DNA of 64,000 bases from positions 16,955,758-17,019,757 of the forward strand of contig JBBCBC010000022.1 in the NCBI GenBank assembly GCA_037126765.1, given 5' to 3'. Below the pieces are notes generated by a model. It had not been told where the DNA came from. It was given only the letters and a program-made list of their open reading frames with translations, and made no database searches. Position numbers and translations under genes: made by a program. Within the stretch, counting starts at the first letter, position 1. Each line of letters opens with the position of its first letter. This DNA is from Stenogyne calaminthoides (Eukaryota; Streptophyta; Magnoliopsida; Lamiales; Lamiaceae). Shown piece after piece: positions 1-9,044 of this stretch.

Positions 1-1576
1 GTGTCAAAACAAGAAGGTCCCATGGAGAAAGTGCTTTTTGTTTCTTTGCTTCCTATCGGAAAAAGAACCTACTGAGATTGAAGTAGCTCTACAAGATTCA
101 TTTTGGATTATTGCTATGCAAGAAGAGCTGAATCAATTCTCAAGGAATGAAGCTTGGGAGCTAGTGGATAGACCTAAGAGGCACAATGTGATTGAAACTA
201 AGTGGGTGTTCAAGAATAAGAGAGATGAAAACAACAACATTGTGAGAAACAAGGCAAAATTTAGTTGCACAAGGTTATTCCCAAGAAGAAGGCTTGGATT
301 ATGATGAAACCTTTTGTTGTTGCAAGACTAGAAGCCATCGATTGTTTCTTGCGTATCTTTGCCCACATGAAATTCACGATCCATCGGATGGATGTGAAAA
401 GTGCATTTTGAATGGTGTGCTTAAGGAAAGAGGTTTATGTGGAACAACTTTGGTTTTGAGACAGAATGACCAAGTTTCTGTGCTCGGGAAAGCCTTGTAT
501 GGTCTTAAGCAAGCACCCCGAGGATGGTATGATACCCTTTCTCAGTTTCTTACTGACCATGGTTATATCAAAGGAACTGTTGATAGGACTTTGTTTAGGA
601 TAGAAGATGGGGAAAGATATCTTACTTGTTGATTTATGTAGATGACATCATATTTGGATCTCCAAATCATCGGTTTGTGTGAAAAGTTTTCTACCCGATG
701 AAAGGAAAGTTTGAGATGTCAATGATGGGGGAGATGAATTTCTTTCTTGGACTTGGTGAAACAAACTAAGAAAGGAATTTTCATCAATCAAGCAAAAATA
801 CACGAGATCGATTGCAAAGTATGGTGTATGCAGATTGCAATGCGGTTAGAATTCCTATGAATACTAACTACAAGATGGATCTCGATCTCGAAGGCAAATC
901 GATAAATCACATCGATTATAGAGGATTATTGGATCTTTGTTATATCTCACGACAAGTAGGCCTCGATATAACATTTGTTGTTGGGATATGCAAGATACCA
1001 AGCTAATCCTAAAATTTAGTCACATGGAGGCCGCCAAAAAGATTAGAAATATCTTAAAGGCCTTTGTGAATAGAGGATTATGGTATCCGGTGATGATAAC
1101 CTTGAATTAACTGGTTATTGGATCTCGATTATGGAGGATGTAGAATTGACAGGAAGTCTACCACATGAACTTGTCAATTTCTTGGAAGTAAACTGATATC
1201 ATGGTTTTCAAAGAAACAAACCTCAGTAGCAACTAGTACTACTGAAGCTGAATACATGGTTGCAGGAAGCTGTTGTGCACAGATTCTTTGGCTCAGACTA
1301 CAATTGAGGGATTATAAGATTATAGCCAATGAAGTACCTATATTTTGTGATAATAATAGTTCAATGGCTATTACACAAAATCTGGTATTGCACACCAGAT
1401 ATAAGCATGTTGATATCAGACATCACTTCATCAGAGATCATGTTGAGAAGAAAGACATCAGAATGGAGAAAATTCATACTGATAAACAGAGAGCTGATAT
1501 CTTGACTAAACCTTTGGCTGAATCAAGATTTCAGGAACTATTAGTTGAATTAGGTATGTTGGATCCAAGTGAATAA
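1..1576 (+). pseudogene. Ty1/copia pol remnant (RT-RNase H) of element A
   Basis: This is the 3' part of a Ty1/copia polyprotein; the element starts left of the window. Residues encoded at 38-290 are the start of the reverse transcriptase, with AWELVDRP and TKWVFKNKRDE. The stretch 294-632 continues with YGLKQAPRGWY, and the catalytic YVDDIIFGS motif is readable near 635-662 but in another frame. RNase H follows, with TSTTEAEYMVAG and a tail at 1256-1576 that includes HVDIRHHFIRD and ADILTKPLAESRF. At least three frame changes and several stops break it, so it cannot make an active polymerase. The RNase H tail and the long extra frame downstream suggest the Sirevirus lineage, which is my inference. 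Confidence 0.85.
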
Positions 1577-2321
1577 AGCAAATCTGAAAAATTGAATGTT
1601 TTCAGATGCATGAAGTTTTCTCAGGTTTTTACTGAGAAACTCAGGATAAAATTGAAAGTACCGAACTCTGAGTCTTGGGAAACTCAGATATCCTGAAGAT
1701 CAGTACTCAGTATTATACTGATCTCGTTCAGTACTCAGTATTATACTGAACCTGTTATGTACTCAGTATTATAATGACCTCGTTCAGTACTCAGTGTTAT
1801 ACTGACCCCGTTCAGTACTCAGTATTATACTGACATTTTATCAAGGTCAAAACTCAGTAAGACTGATGGAGAAAATTGGTTTGAAGAAGTATTGACTCAT
1901 GCAGCACATTTATTGTCTAACTGAGCCTCAGTAGTCATTGGCAATAAATAACATAACACCTGAAAGAATATTTGGGTAGGACCTTTGAAATACACGAAGA
2001 AAGTCAATGGCCTGCAGGAACAGTAATTAAATGCACTGTTCATTAATCACCAATAAGGTTAAATTGGCGAGTGTAATATTTGTGAAATTGTCCTTTCATA
2101 TACCCGATTTAGTCGGTGTTTAATCTCGACCGTCGATTTCTTCATATATGCGATTTTCCATGAATCAAATCCTATATATCTATTGAAGAATTCCTTTAAA
2201 GCCCAATTCCAAATAACATTCATCTTCAAAACACTCTTCAAAACACTCTGCTTCAAAAAACTCTCAATTGCCCAGAAATTATCATCTTTCTCAAAACCCT
2301 TCACAAAAAAATTCTTCAAAA
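1577..2321 (+). repeat. Spacer between pol and extra ORF, with CAGTATTATACTG palindromes
   Basis: There is no coding signal here. Between about 1697 and 1860 a unit of roughly 34 bp built around the near-perfect palindrome CAGTATTATACTG is repeated about five times with small changes (CAGTGTTATACTG, CAGTATTATAATG). Maize Sireviruses are known for palindromic repeats in non-coding DNA near the 3' end; this block occupies a comparable place but has a different sequence. The rest is AT-rich leader for the next frame. Confidence 0.7.
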
Positions 2322-3035
2322 ATGACGTTCTCTGTATACGACAAGCTTGCCATCTCTAACAAACCGTGGTATGAATACGTCGTTTCTCTCGAAAGCTCAT
2401 CAAACGCAACTCATGAAGAAGAAGCGTTACATATTATTCGTTTGGCGAAGCTCACTTGCCTGGTTGTGAATCAACTAGAGGCAGAATACGCAAAAGAGGT
2501 AATAGAGTTTATCTCTAATTTGAAATTAGATGATGAGGATTGTATAGAATCGCAGATAACTGTATCTTATTTAGAGCATAGTTCAAAGTATGTGGATTTT
2601 GTTAGGGAATTGTATATCATTCCTAAGAACCTTAATGACATATACGAATTGAGCGATAGAGGTGAAGACCCTACAGTATATATGATGGGTAGGGAGCAAG
2701 AATATCTGGATAGGATTGCAGAGCATCCAGTTAAATTCGAAGCTACTCTGAACAAAAGGCATTTGAAGCCTAAGTATCGAGTATTGCTGGACATTGTGAG
2801 TAAATGCATAATGAGCAGGTATGGCAGCTTTGAACAAATAAGTACGCCGAAGTTGAGGTTAATGGCGGCGATTGAAGATTCACCCACCACCGCATTCAAC
2901 TGGCTACATTATTTAATCAAAGTGGTGAGTGATCAAGCAAAACAAGTACAGAAGGTGAATGGGTCTGTTGTTATCAAAGAGAAGATCCTTCATGCAACCA
3001 AGATTGCCTATATCTTGGAAATGTGCAGAGAATAA
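2322..3035 (+). CDS. Env-position ORF of element A, part 1 (237 aa)
   Basis: The reading frame starts at the first ATG (2322); an upstream open stretch to 2268 lacks an ATG. It encodes a soluble-looking acidic protein with no signal peptide or membrane segment. The segment around KYRVLLDIVSKCIMSRYG and STPKLRLMAAIED resembles the 'putative plant transposon protein' domain seen in the env-position ORFs of Sireviruses and Athila elements. It ends at TAA 3033-3035, but the same frame stays open afterwards and runs into the next ORF without a shift. The original product was probably one longer protein. Its function is unknown, and 'envelope-like' refers only to gene position. Confidence 0.6.
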   Translation: MTFSVYDKLAISNKPWYEYVVSLESSSNATHEEEALHIIRLAKLTCLVVNQLEAEYAKEVIEFISNLKLDDEDCIESQITVSYLEHSSKYVDFVRELYIIPKNLNDIYELSDRGEDPTVYMMGREQEYLDRIAEHPVKFEATLNKRHLKPKYRVLLDIVSKCIMSRYGSFEQISTPKLRLMAAIEDSPTTAFNWLHYLIKVVSDQAKQVQKVNGSVVIKEKILHATKIAYILEMCRE

Positions 3036-3080
3036 GAGGATATCTTCGCCAATTCCTCACCCTTTCCAAAGTTAAAAATT

Positions 3081-5369
3081 ATGTTCAAGCCACCAACAAC
3101 TAAGAAGACTTTGAAAGGAAGGAAAGAGAAAAGCTCGAAGTCTCAGGAGGAGACTGCTGAAGAAGGAGCTGATGAAGCCCAACAAGCCAGGGGGAAAGCC
3201 CTGATGGAGGTGAAAAGAGAAAAGGGAGAAACTCTGAAGAAGAAAACACTGGCCCCTCAGAAACGCAGAAAAATTCAAACTATTACTGAGGAGGAGGTCA
3301 GTGACACTGAGGAAGTCCAACCTGAAGGTCAGCAAGGACTAAAATCTCCACTGCAGGTTCTGGCTCAGGTTGTGACAATTGCTCAGGAAGAAACTGAGGA
3401 ACAGGTTTTCTCTGAGGTACTCGAAACATCTCTGAGCTCAGATAAAATATCTCAGGAAATATTCAAGGGACCTCAGGTTCCTACTGAAGAGATACCTGTT
3501 CAGACCTCAGATCAAACTGAACCTCAGGATCTGCTGAATTTGGATGCGATCCTGAGTGAACCATTTCTCAATCCCTCAGCACCTGAACTCATTCAATCTG
3601 ATCCTACTGAACCTGAGAGCCCAAAGAAGAAGAAGGGAGAGGTAGAAGAGATTGAATGGCGCAGCAAGGGGGAACGGTTCATTCTGGACAGATACCCTGA
3701 GCTGAGCGCATATCCTGACGTTCAGGATCTCTTCTTCAGACTCAGAACCACAGTCTACATCCTGAATCAGACTCTTCCAGAGATGCTGAATATTGCCTCC
3801 TTCAGAGGAGAGGACTGGTGGAATGCTGAGACTGCTGTTCTGACAGAGTTCTCTGGATTCAGGAAGACAAAGCTCAGAATGAAAAATGCTGATTTTGATG
3901 AGCTAGTCAAGAAGAAGGTGGCTGAGAGGAGGGAAGCTGTTGGTGATGCCTCCAGTTCTAAGGATCAAGATAGAGAGGGTGACCAACAAGAGGATCCTGA
4001 AAAGCAATCTCAGTTGGAGAAGGAAACTGATGCTGGACAGACTGATATCTCACATCCTCAGACTGAAGTTAGCACTCTTCAGGTATCTTTTGGCACTATT
4101 AAACATTATGCCAAAGCTACTGAAGTTCCTATCTTTAAATCTGTTATGTCTGATATGCAGACTGAGGCTCAGGTGGAGCACCCAGCTCAGGTGGAAAAAG
4201 TTATGCATACTTCAGAGATTGACCTCAGTCCTATCTTGGACAAATTGGAGAAGGTGGTGCCAATGGTGGAGAAAGTGACTCAAATAGAAGAAACCTTGGC
4301 AAGCCAATCTCAGAAGCTGGAAACACTGTGTTCATCTTCAGACATGATGCAACTTCAAACATCTCTTGCTGATAAAATGACTACCTTGGAAGGAAAGGTT
4401 GATGTAGTCAAAGCTGAGCTAAATGCAGAGATGAAGCAGATGTATCAGGAAAGAACTGCATATCTAGAAGCCAAGCTGGTTGAGAAGAATGATCTGATGA
4501 TCAAGACAGCTGTTGAGGAAATGGGCTCTATGCTCATGACCAAGATGACAGAGATGATGCAAAATGTCTTCTCACATCAGTTTGCACCTCTTTCTGAAGA
4601 GTTCTCAGTAGCTAAAAATCATATGAAGAGGCTGGAAGATGAGCACGATCAGTTGGCAGGGGAAGTGCGCAGTATAAGCAAAGAGCAATATCATATGAAT
4701 ACCACACTTTCTCAACTTCTTCCCAGGTATGGTGCCAAAAAGGAGGAAAGGCCTGGTGACAAACTTAGTGAATTGTTGGCACAAACCTTGAAGAGAAAGG
4801 CTGAGAAAGAAGCTGAAGAAAAGATAATAGCTGATGCCTTAAAAGAAGTGGAAGCCACTAAGAAGCTCAAATTCAAAGAAGCTGAAGAACCTATCTACAC
4901 TCAAGTATCTGAGCAAACAATTCAGGAAGCAATTTCTGAGAAACTGAGTGGTAGAAGGATGGTGGAAACAAGCCAAGCCGGTGAAGAGCAAGTCAAACCT
5001 GGAAAGAGAAAGGCTGTGGCATTTGTAGAGCAAGAGAAGAAGAAGAGAGCTAAAGCTTCTAAATCTACTCAGAGGAAATTGATTATAAATTTTGAAGAAT
5101 CTGAGGAAGAAGCTGAAAAAGAAGTCTTCAACACTAAGAAAGCTCTGAAAACCCTTCAAGTTGAAAAAGAGAAGAAAATTGTTGCTTCTGTATCAGGTGT
5201 TCCTGTAATAAGGAAAAAGAAAGAAGAAGAGCAGAAAAGAAGAAGTGGTTTCAAGAAGTTCTTGAGCAAAAGGAGGGGTACAGAGAAAGCTCGAAAATGG
5301 CCGCACATTGACAAATGGATGTCTATTCAGTTCAATGATGCGTGGGAGGAGATAAAGAGAACCTTCTAG
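3081..5369 (+). CDS. Env-position ORF of element A, part 2 (762 aa, coiled coil)
   Basis: This long frame is in phase with part 1. It opens with a very basic stretch (about residues 1-25) followed by an acidic, glutamine- and serine-rich region to about 190. A more globular segment follows (RFILDRYPELSAYPDVQDLF, then EDWWNAE near 250). Heptad-like leucine/methionine and charged repeats at about 390-550 predict a coiled coil, and basic clusters such as KRKAVAFVEQEKKKRAK could be nuclear localisation signals. No transmembrane segment is visible, which argues against a classical envelope. It stops at TAG 5367-5369, but the frame continues open to 5720. The intact length contrasts with the ruined pol upstream. 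Confidence 0.6.
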   Translation: MFKPPTTKKTLKGRKEKSSKSQEETAEEGADEAQQARGKALMEVKREKGETLKKKTLAPQKRRKIQTITEEEVSDTEEVQPEGQQGLKSPLQVLAQVVTIAQEETEEQVFSEVLETSLSSDKISQEIFKGPQVPTEEIPVQTSDQTEPQDLLNLDAILSEPFLNPSAPELIQSDPTEPESPKKKKGEVEEIEWRSKGERFILDRYPELSAYPDVQDLFFRLRTTVYILNQTLPEMLNIASFRGEDWWNAETAVLTEFSGFRKTKLRMKNADFDELVKKKVAERREAVGDASSSKDQDREGDQQEDPEKQSQLEKETDAGQTDISHPQTEVSTLQVSFGTIKHYAKATEVPIFKSVMSDMQTEAQVEHPAQVEKVMHTSEIDLSPILDKLEKVVPMVEKVTQIEETLASQSQKLETLCSSSDMMQLQTSLADKMTTLEGKVDVVKAELNAEMKQMYQERTAYLEAKLVEKNDLMIKTAVEEMGSMLMTKMTEMMQNVFSHQFAPLSEEFSVAKNHMKRLEDEHDQLAGEVRSISKEQYHMNTTLSQLLPRYGAKKEERPGDKLSELLAQTLKRKAEKEAEEKIIADALKEVEATKKLKFKEAEEPIYTQVSEQTIQEAISEKLSGRRMVETSQAGEEQVKPGKRKAVAFVEQEKKKRAKASKSTQRKLIINFEESEEEAEKEVFNTKKALKTLQVEKEKKIVASVSGVPVIRKKKEEEQKRRSGFKKFLSKRRGTEKARKWPHIDKWMSIQFNDAWEEIKRTF

Positions 5370-5720
5370 TTCTACTATGAGATTCTGAGGGAATGGAGGG
5401 GGACCAGCTCGGATATGAATGAAGCCTTCATTGAGTATTTATTGACATTCTATCCTAAGTACCTGCAAAGTTGGATCAACTTGGCAGATGAAGGAAATAC
5501 TCAGATAGTTGCCCCTGGTCCATATACTTACCCAGCTCCAAGACTTGAGAATGGCTATGTGAATGAGACAACCATTTCTCAGGAAATTGCTCAATATGCC
5601 ATCCAACTTGGCCTGACAGGAAACAACCCAGATATCATCAAAGCAAGGGATGAATTGAAGAAAAGATACTATGGGATGTTCAACCTGGAAGTGCCTGAGG
5701 ATGAAGTTGATGAAGACTAA
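5370..5720 (+). CDS. Env-position ORF of element A, part 3 (C-terminal, after in-frame TAG)
   Basis: This is the direct in-frame continuation of the 762-residue ORF after a single TAG; the first ATG inside it is at 5415 (101 aa). It contains EAFIEYLLTFYPKYLQSW and an acidic end, VPEDEVDED, before the TAA. Because it shares the frame and composition of part 2, I read it as the original C-terminus cut off by a nonsense change, or reached by stop-codon readthrough. No family is recognised. Confidence 0.5.
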   Translation, partial: FYYEILREWRGTSSDMNEAFIEYLLTFYPKYLQSWINLADEGNTQIVAPGPYTYPAPRLENGYVNETTISQEIAQYAIQLGLTGNNPDIIKARDELKKRYYGMFNLEVPEDEVDED

Positions 5721-5996
5721 AGATGATGAAGTCTGAAGATTTTTTTTTTACTTCTGTTTTTGTTTTTGATTTTCATTGTAATCTGTAACTCTGATCTTAC
5801 AACAATGGAAATTTTATCTTTATGCTCAAAGATAATATCTCATTATCTTTTTACATGTCTTTTATGTTTGATATGCCTTATGTTTTAAAATTGTTGGGAG
5901 AATTGCCATTTTTTATTGTAATAGAAAAACTGAAACCTGAGTATAGGTTAGGTTTTTGTAACAAGATGGTTTTGGCATCATCAAAAATGGGGAAAT
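5721..5996 (+). promoter_or_regulatory. 3' untranslated region and polypurine tract of element A
   Basis: AT-rich non-coding DNA ending in the purine run AAAAATGGGGAAAT (5983-5996), directly before the LTR start TGTTGGGAGATG at 5997. This is the plus-strand priming site arrangement of copia elements. Confidence 0.75.
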
Positions 5997-6159
5997 TGTT
6001 GGGAGATGAATTTAATAAAGAGATTTTGATTAGATCTCAAAACCCCTGAGTATGACATGTTCAGGATAATCTTGATAGATCGAGTCGATTCAAATATAGA
6101 GTGTTAGGAAGTTATCGCGCACCATGTATAGTCGCCAGATATAGATCAAAGTTAGATTC

Positions 6160-6625
6160 CTCAAGACTCAAGAAGTTTCAAGAACTCAAGACTCAAGAAG
6201 TTTCAATATTCAAGACTCAAGAAGTTTCAAGAAATCAAGACTCAAGAAGTTTCAAGATTCTCAAGACTCAAAGAAGTTTCAAGAAATCAAGACTAAGTAA
6301 GTTTTCAAGAAATTGAAGACTCAAGAAGTTTCAAGAAATCAAGACTCAAAAGTTTCTAAAGAAATCAAGACTCAAGAAGGTCAAGAAATCAAGACTCAAA
6401 GATGTCATCAAGACTCAAGATGTCATCAAGACTCAAGATGTCACCAAGACTCAAAGATGGCAAATCAAGACATCAAGACTCAAGACTCAAAGATGTCAAT
6501 CAAGACATCAAGACTGAAGACATCAAGACTCGTAAGACACCAAGACTCGAAGACATTGAAGAATCAGAAGATTCTGAAGACATGTAAGATATCAAGACCC
6601 AAAGAGATACCGGAAGACTCAAGAA
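6160..6625 (+). repeat. Minisatellite of CAAGACTC units inside LTR A
   Basis: Degenerate tandem units built from CAAGACTCAAGAAGTTT and, further right, CAAGACTCAAGATGTCAT fill about 460 bp of U3. Unit length drifts from about 25 to 17 bp, as expected for a replication-slippage minisatellite. The spurious frames across it are not genes. Confidence 0.8.
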
Positions 6626-7087
6626 GATATCGAATACTCGATTATAACACAATTTGAATAATATCTATCTGAAGACTACAAAACTGAGAAAAACGCGAAT
6701 ATTCAGAAAAATAGATATTGCCCCAGACATTCATATGCAGACAAAAGAAACTAAGTCTAAGTGTTGTTTAAGGTTATCTCACTCAGATAGATTGACCAAA
6801 AAGAGCCGTTATGTTTGTCTATATTTACTGAAGACAAGAACCAATCAGAGGAAGACAGCACTGTACTTTACTGACACTGAAAGTGACAGGTCACTGAAGC
6901 ATGTCAGTAGTACTATGTTCCATACTGCAAAAAGTGGTGATTGGCTACATGAATACATATTTCCTAAAACATGCAAGGGAGTATTCAAACCCTAAAAATA
7001 GTCGTTCATCAAACACCATAAGAGGAAACTCATGAAGTTATCTCCTCCAACGGATAGTTTTTCAAGAGTGACCTTGGTGAAGTTGCC

Positions 7088-7095
7088 TATAAATA
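7088..7095 (+). promoter_or_regulatory. TATA box of LTR A
   Basis: TATAAATA lies in the context GCCTATAAATACTAG inside the LTR. It is the best TATA match in this LTR, and RNA would start about 30 bp downstream. The call rests on sequence only. Confidence 0.5.
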
Positions 7096-7601
7096 CTAGT
7101 AACCCCTTACATTGAGAGGTCATGGGAAATTTGAAAGCAACTCAAGAGCTCATTCGTATTATTGCAAATTGAAGCACTCGAAAAACCTAGAATTTCCCAA
7201 GTGTTTCACATTGAAGAGAGCTCATTCACTAAGCCTAGATTGATAAGAAATATCCAAAGCTTAGTAGAGATATCCTAGCCTTTGCATTGTTCTTATTGTA
7301 AAGGATATCTCATCCTAGTTGGAAACCAACCAGAAACCCAAACCCTTTGTAAGGTAGTTTGTGTGTGTTTTGTTGGTGAGTTGGAGTTGTAAAGAGTTAG
7401 TAAGCTACAACGAGTTAGCCAGAAAACTCTAGAGAAGAAGTTAGTAAGCTACTTGTGGTAGTCTGAACACTTGTGTGTGTTTGAGTTAGTAAGCTGCAGT
7501 GAGTCAGCCAGAAAACTCAAGGTAGAAAAGTGAGTAAGCTACAGTGAGTTAGCCAGAAAGCTTTAGGAAGTGGTTAAGGAATTTCTCTGAAGGTCAGAGA
7601 G

Positions 7602-7634
7602 AGTGGATGTAGGAGCTTGAGTCTCTGAACCACT
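7602..7634 (+). promoter_or_regulatory. Conserved LTR stem-loop (AGTGG ... CCACT), copy in A
   Basis: AGTGGATGTAGG is followed by a short inner stem (GAG with CTC) and then GAACCACTATA, so AGTGG pairs with CCACT. The same arrangement occurs on the minus strand at 9161-9191, 15422-15454, 61139-61170 and 62815-62846, in LTRs that otherwise differ. It lies about 500 nt downstream of the TATA box and so in the transcribed part of the LTR. Confidence 0.6.
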
Positions 7635-8154
7635 ATAATTGCTGTGTTGTTTTTGCTTTCTGTACTGCATTATTATCTGTTGCATGTTTTTCACTGAAAG
7701 CATAATTCACTGATATTCAGTTGGAACCAATCCACTGAACTTGCATCAAACTGATCACAACCTTAATCACTATTTTATTAAAAGGAAGATTTTCAGCAAA
7801 GCTAAAACGAGTATAAACATAGGGCCAACCATTCCGCACACTTGAGTAGCTAGAACAGATAGTTACCAAACTGAACTAACTCTACTGAGGGTTCAGTAAG
7901 ATAATTATCCAATCCAAGCAGCTCAGGATCTCTGATAAAACTCAGGCTCAGTTGGGCTAATCTGAAGCTTCTGAAAGCAGCTCAGGATCATTGTCTCAGT
8001 AGACTTTGACTCAGGGTAATCTGTGCTTCTCAGGGCCAAATCATCAGGACAACCTGACCCATCTGACCTCAGTAGAAGAAAAGTTTTAAAAATCACTGAA
8101 CACGTGTATTCCCCCCCCATACACGTGTGAGACTCGTTAGCACCGGGACCAACA

Positions 8155-8738
8155 ATATTTAATTTATGGAGAATTAATTAATAATAGATTAATTTGGAAT
8201 TAATTATTATTAATATTTAATTAAATTAGATTTAATTAAATAGAAATTCCTAATAATAATATTTGGAATATTATTATATGATTTAATATATATGAAATCA
8301 AATCCGTAGATATTTGATATACATGGGAATTAAATCAGTAGAGATTTTATATAGGGAAATAAATCGTAGAGATTTATTTAAATAAAGATTAGGGATTTCA
8401 TTTCCCAATCAGGTTAGCTTAAGATTTAAGTTGGGCCTCCCCTATATATACAAGCTCTTGGGAATTCACAAACAACGTTAATTCATATTTTCTCCATAAG
8501 ATCTAGAGTTAGAATTTTCCTAGCAAATTCATCTCAGGATTCAACGCTGGCAAATCTGTGCAAGTCCGTAATTGGGGATTACGTGGATACCATAGTAGAG
8601 AAAATTGTACACGAATTACTGTAAGAATTTTGTTTACATTTACTCGTATTTAATTATGCAACTAATTGTTCGTTGTTGGTGAACTGTCTAATTCCGCTGC
8701 GCATGTATTACGTGTTTACGTGCCTCTAAATTTCAACA
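8155..8738 (+). mobile_element. Right part of a B-family LTR, target of element A
   Basis: This segment matches the distal 580 bp of the B LTRs at 10362, 20118, 23189 and 30748, including the hairpin trio (about 8285-8380), the CCTATATATAC promoter and the terminus CTAAATTTCAACA. The proximal part lies beyond the 5' end of element A, outside the window. Confidence 0.85.
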
Positions 8739-9044
8739 CACACATGTCGTGTGTATTGACCTCAAGTCAAAGGAGTATCACATTGCTCCCACAAACCGAG
8801 ACACCCGTAGACACATATTGTGGACTTACATCAAACGGTTTCTCAGATGTGTATAACAATACCCTCTAAGGTATTTGTGCATCCATCATGAGATGTCTAG
8901 TATCTCATAGTAAGTGAGATCTTACTACACTCTCTAAGAGTATGATGCAGATCGCACACCAATCTCTACTGCATCATCAATATCCCATTCTTGATGATCC
9001 TTGATCGGGACTATTTGAGAATCATGTTTAAGTCATTTGAGTTC
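8739..9044 (-). mobile_element. Inverted B-family LTR fragment
   Basis: This is the reverse complement of B LTR DNA equivalent to 10551-10855 of B1, from CACACATGTCGT to ATTTGAGTTC. It begins exactly where the plus-oriented B LTR ends at 8738. The simplest reading is that a plus-oriented B element integrated into an older minus-oriented B LTR. The last 190 bp of that older LTR are missing, replaced by the D LTR. Confidence 0.75.

Larger units (their letters stand above)
5997..8154 (+). mobile_element. 3' LTR of Sirevirus-like element A
   Basis: The LTR begins TGTTGGGAGATG after the polypurine tract and ends GGGACCAACA at 8154. Immediately after it the sequence resumes as the middle of a B-family LTR (ATATTTAATTTATGG), which fixes the right boundary. 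The likely target duplication ATATT (8155-8159) cannot be checked because the 5' end is outside the window. It contains a minisatellite (6160-6620), a TATA box (7088-7095), a conserved stem-loop (7602-7634), a CTCAG-rich stretch (7880-8090) and a C8 run at 8111-8118. Confidence 0.85.

Noticed and set aside
2059..2319. Minus-strand ORF upstream of the extra reading frame
   Set aside because: AT-rich shadow frame with no domain; it overlaps the start of the sense ORF of element A.
6160..6625. CRISPR-like array of short regular repeats
   Set aside because: Units are degenerate and directly adjacent without unique spacers, vary in length, and lie inside a plant LTR; this is a minisatellite.
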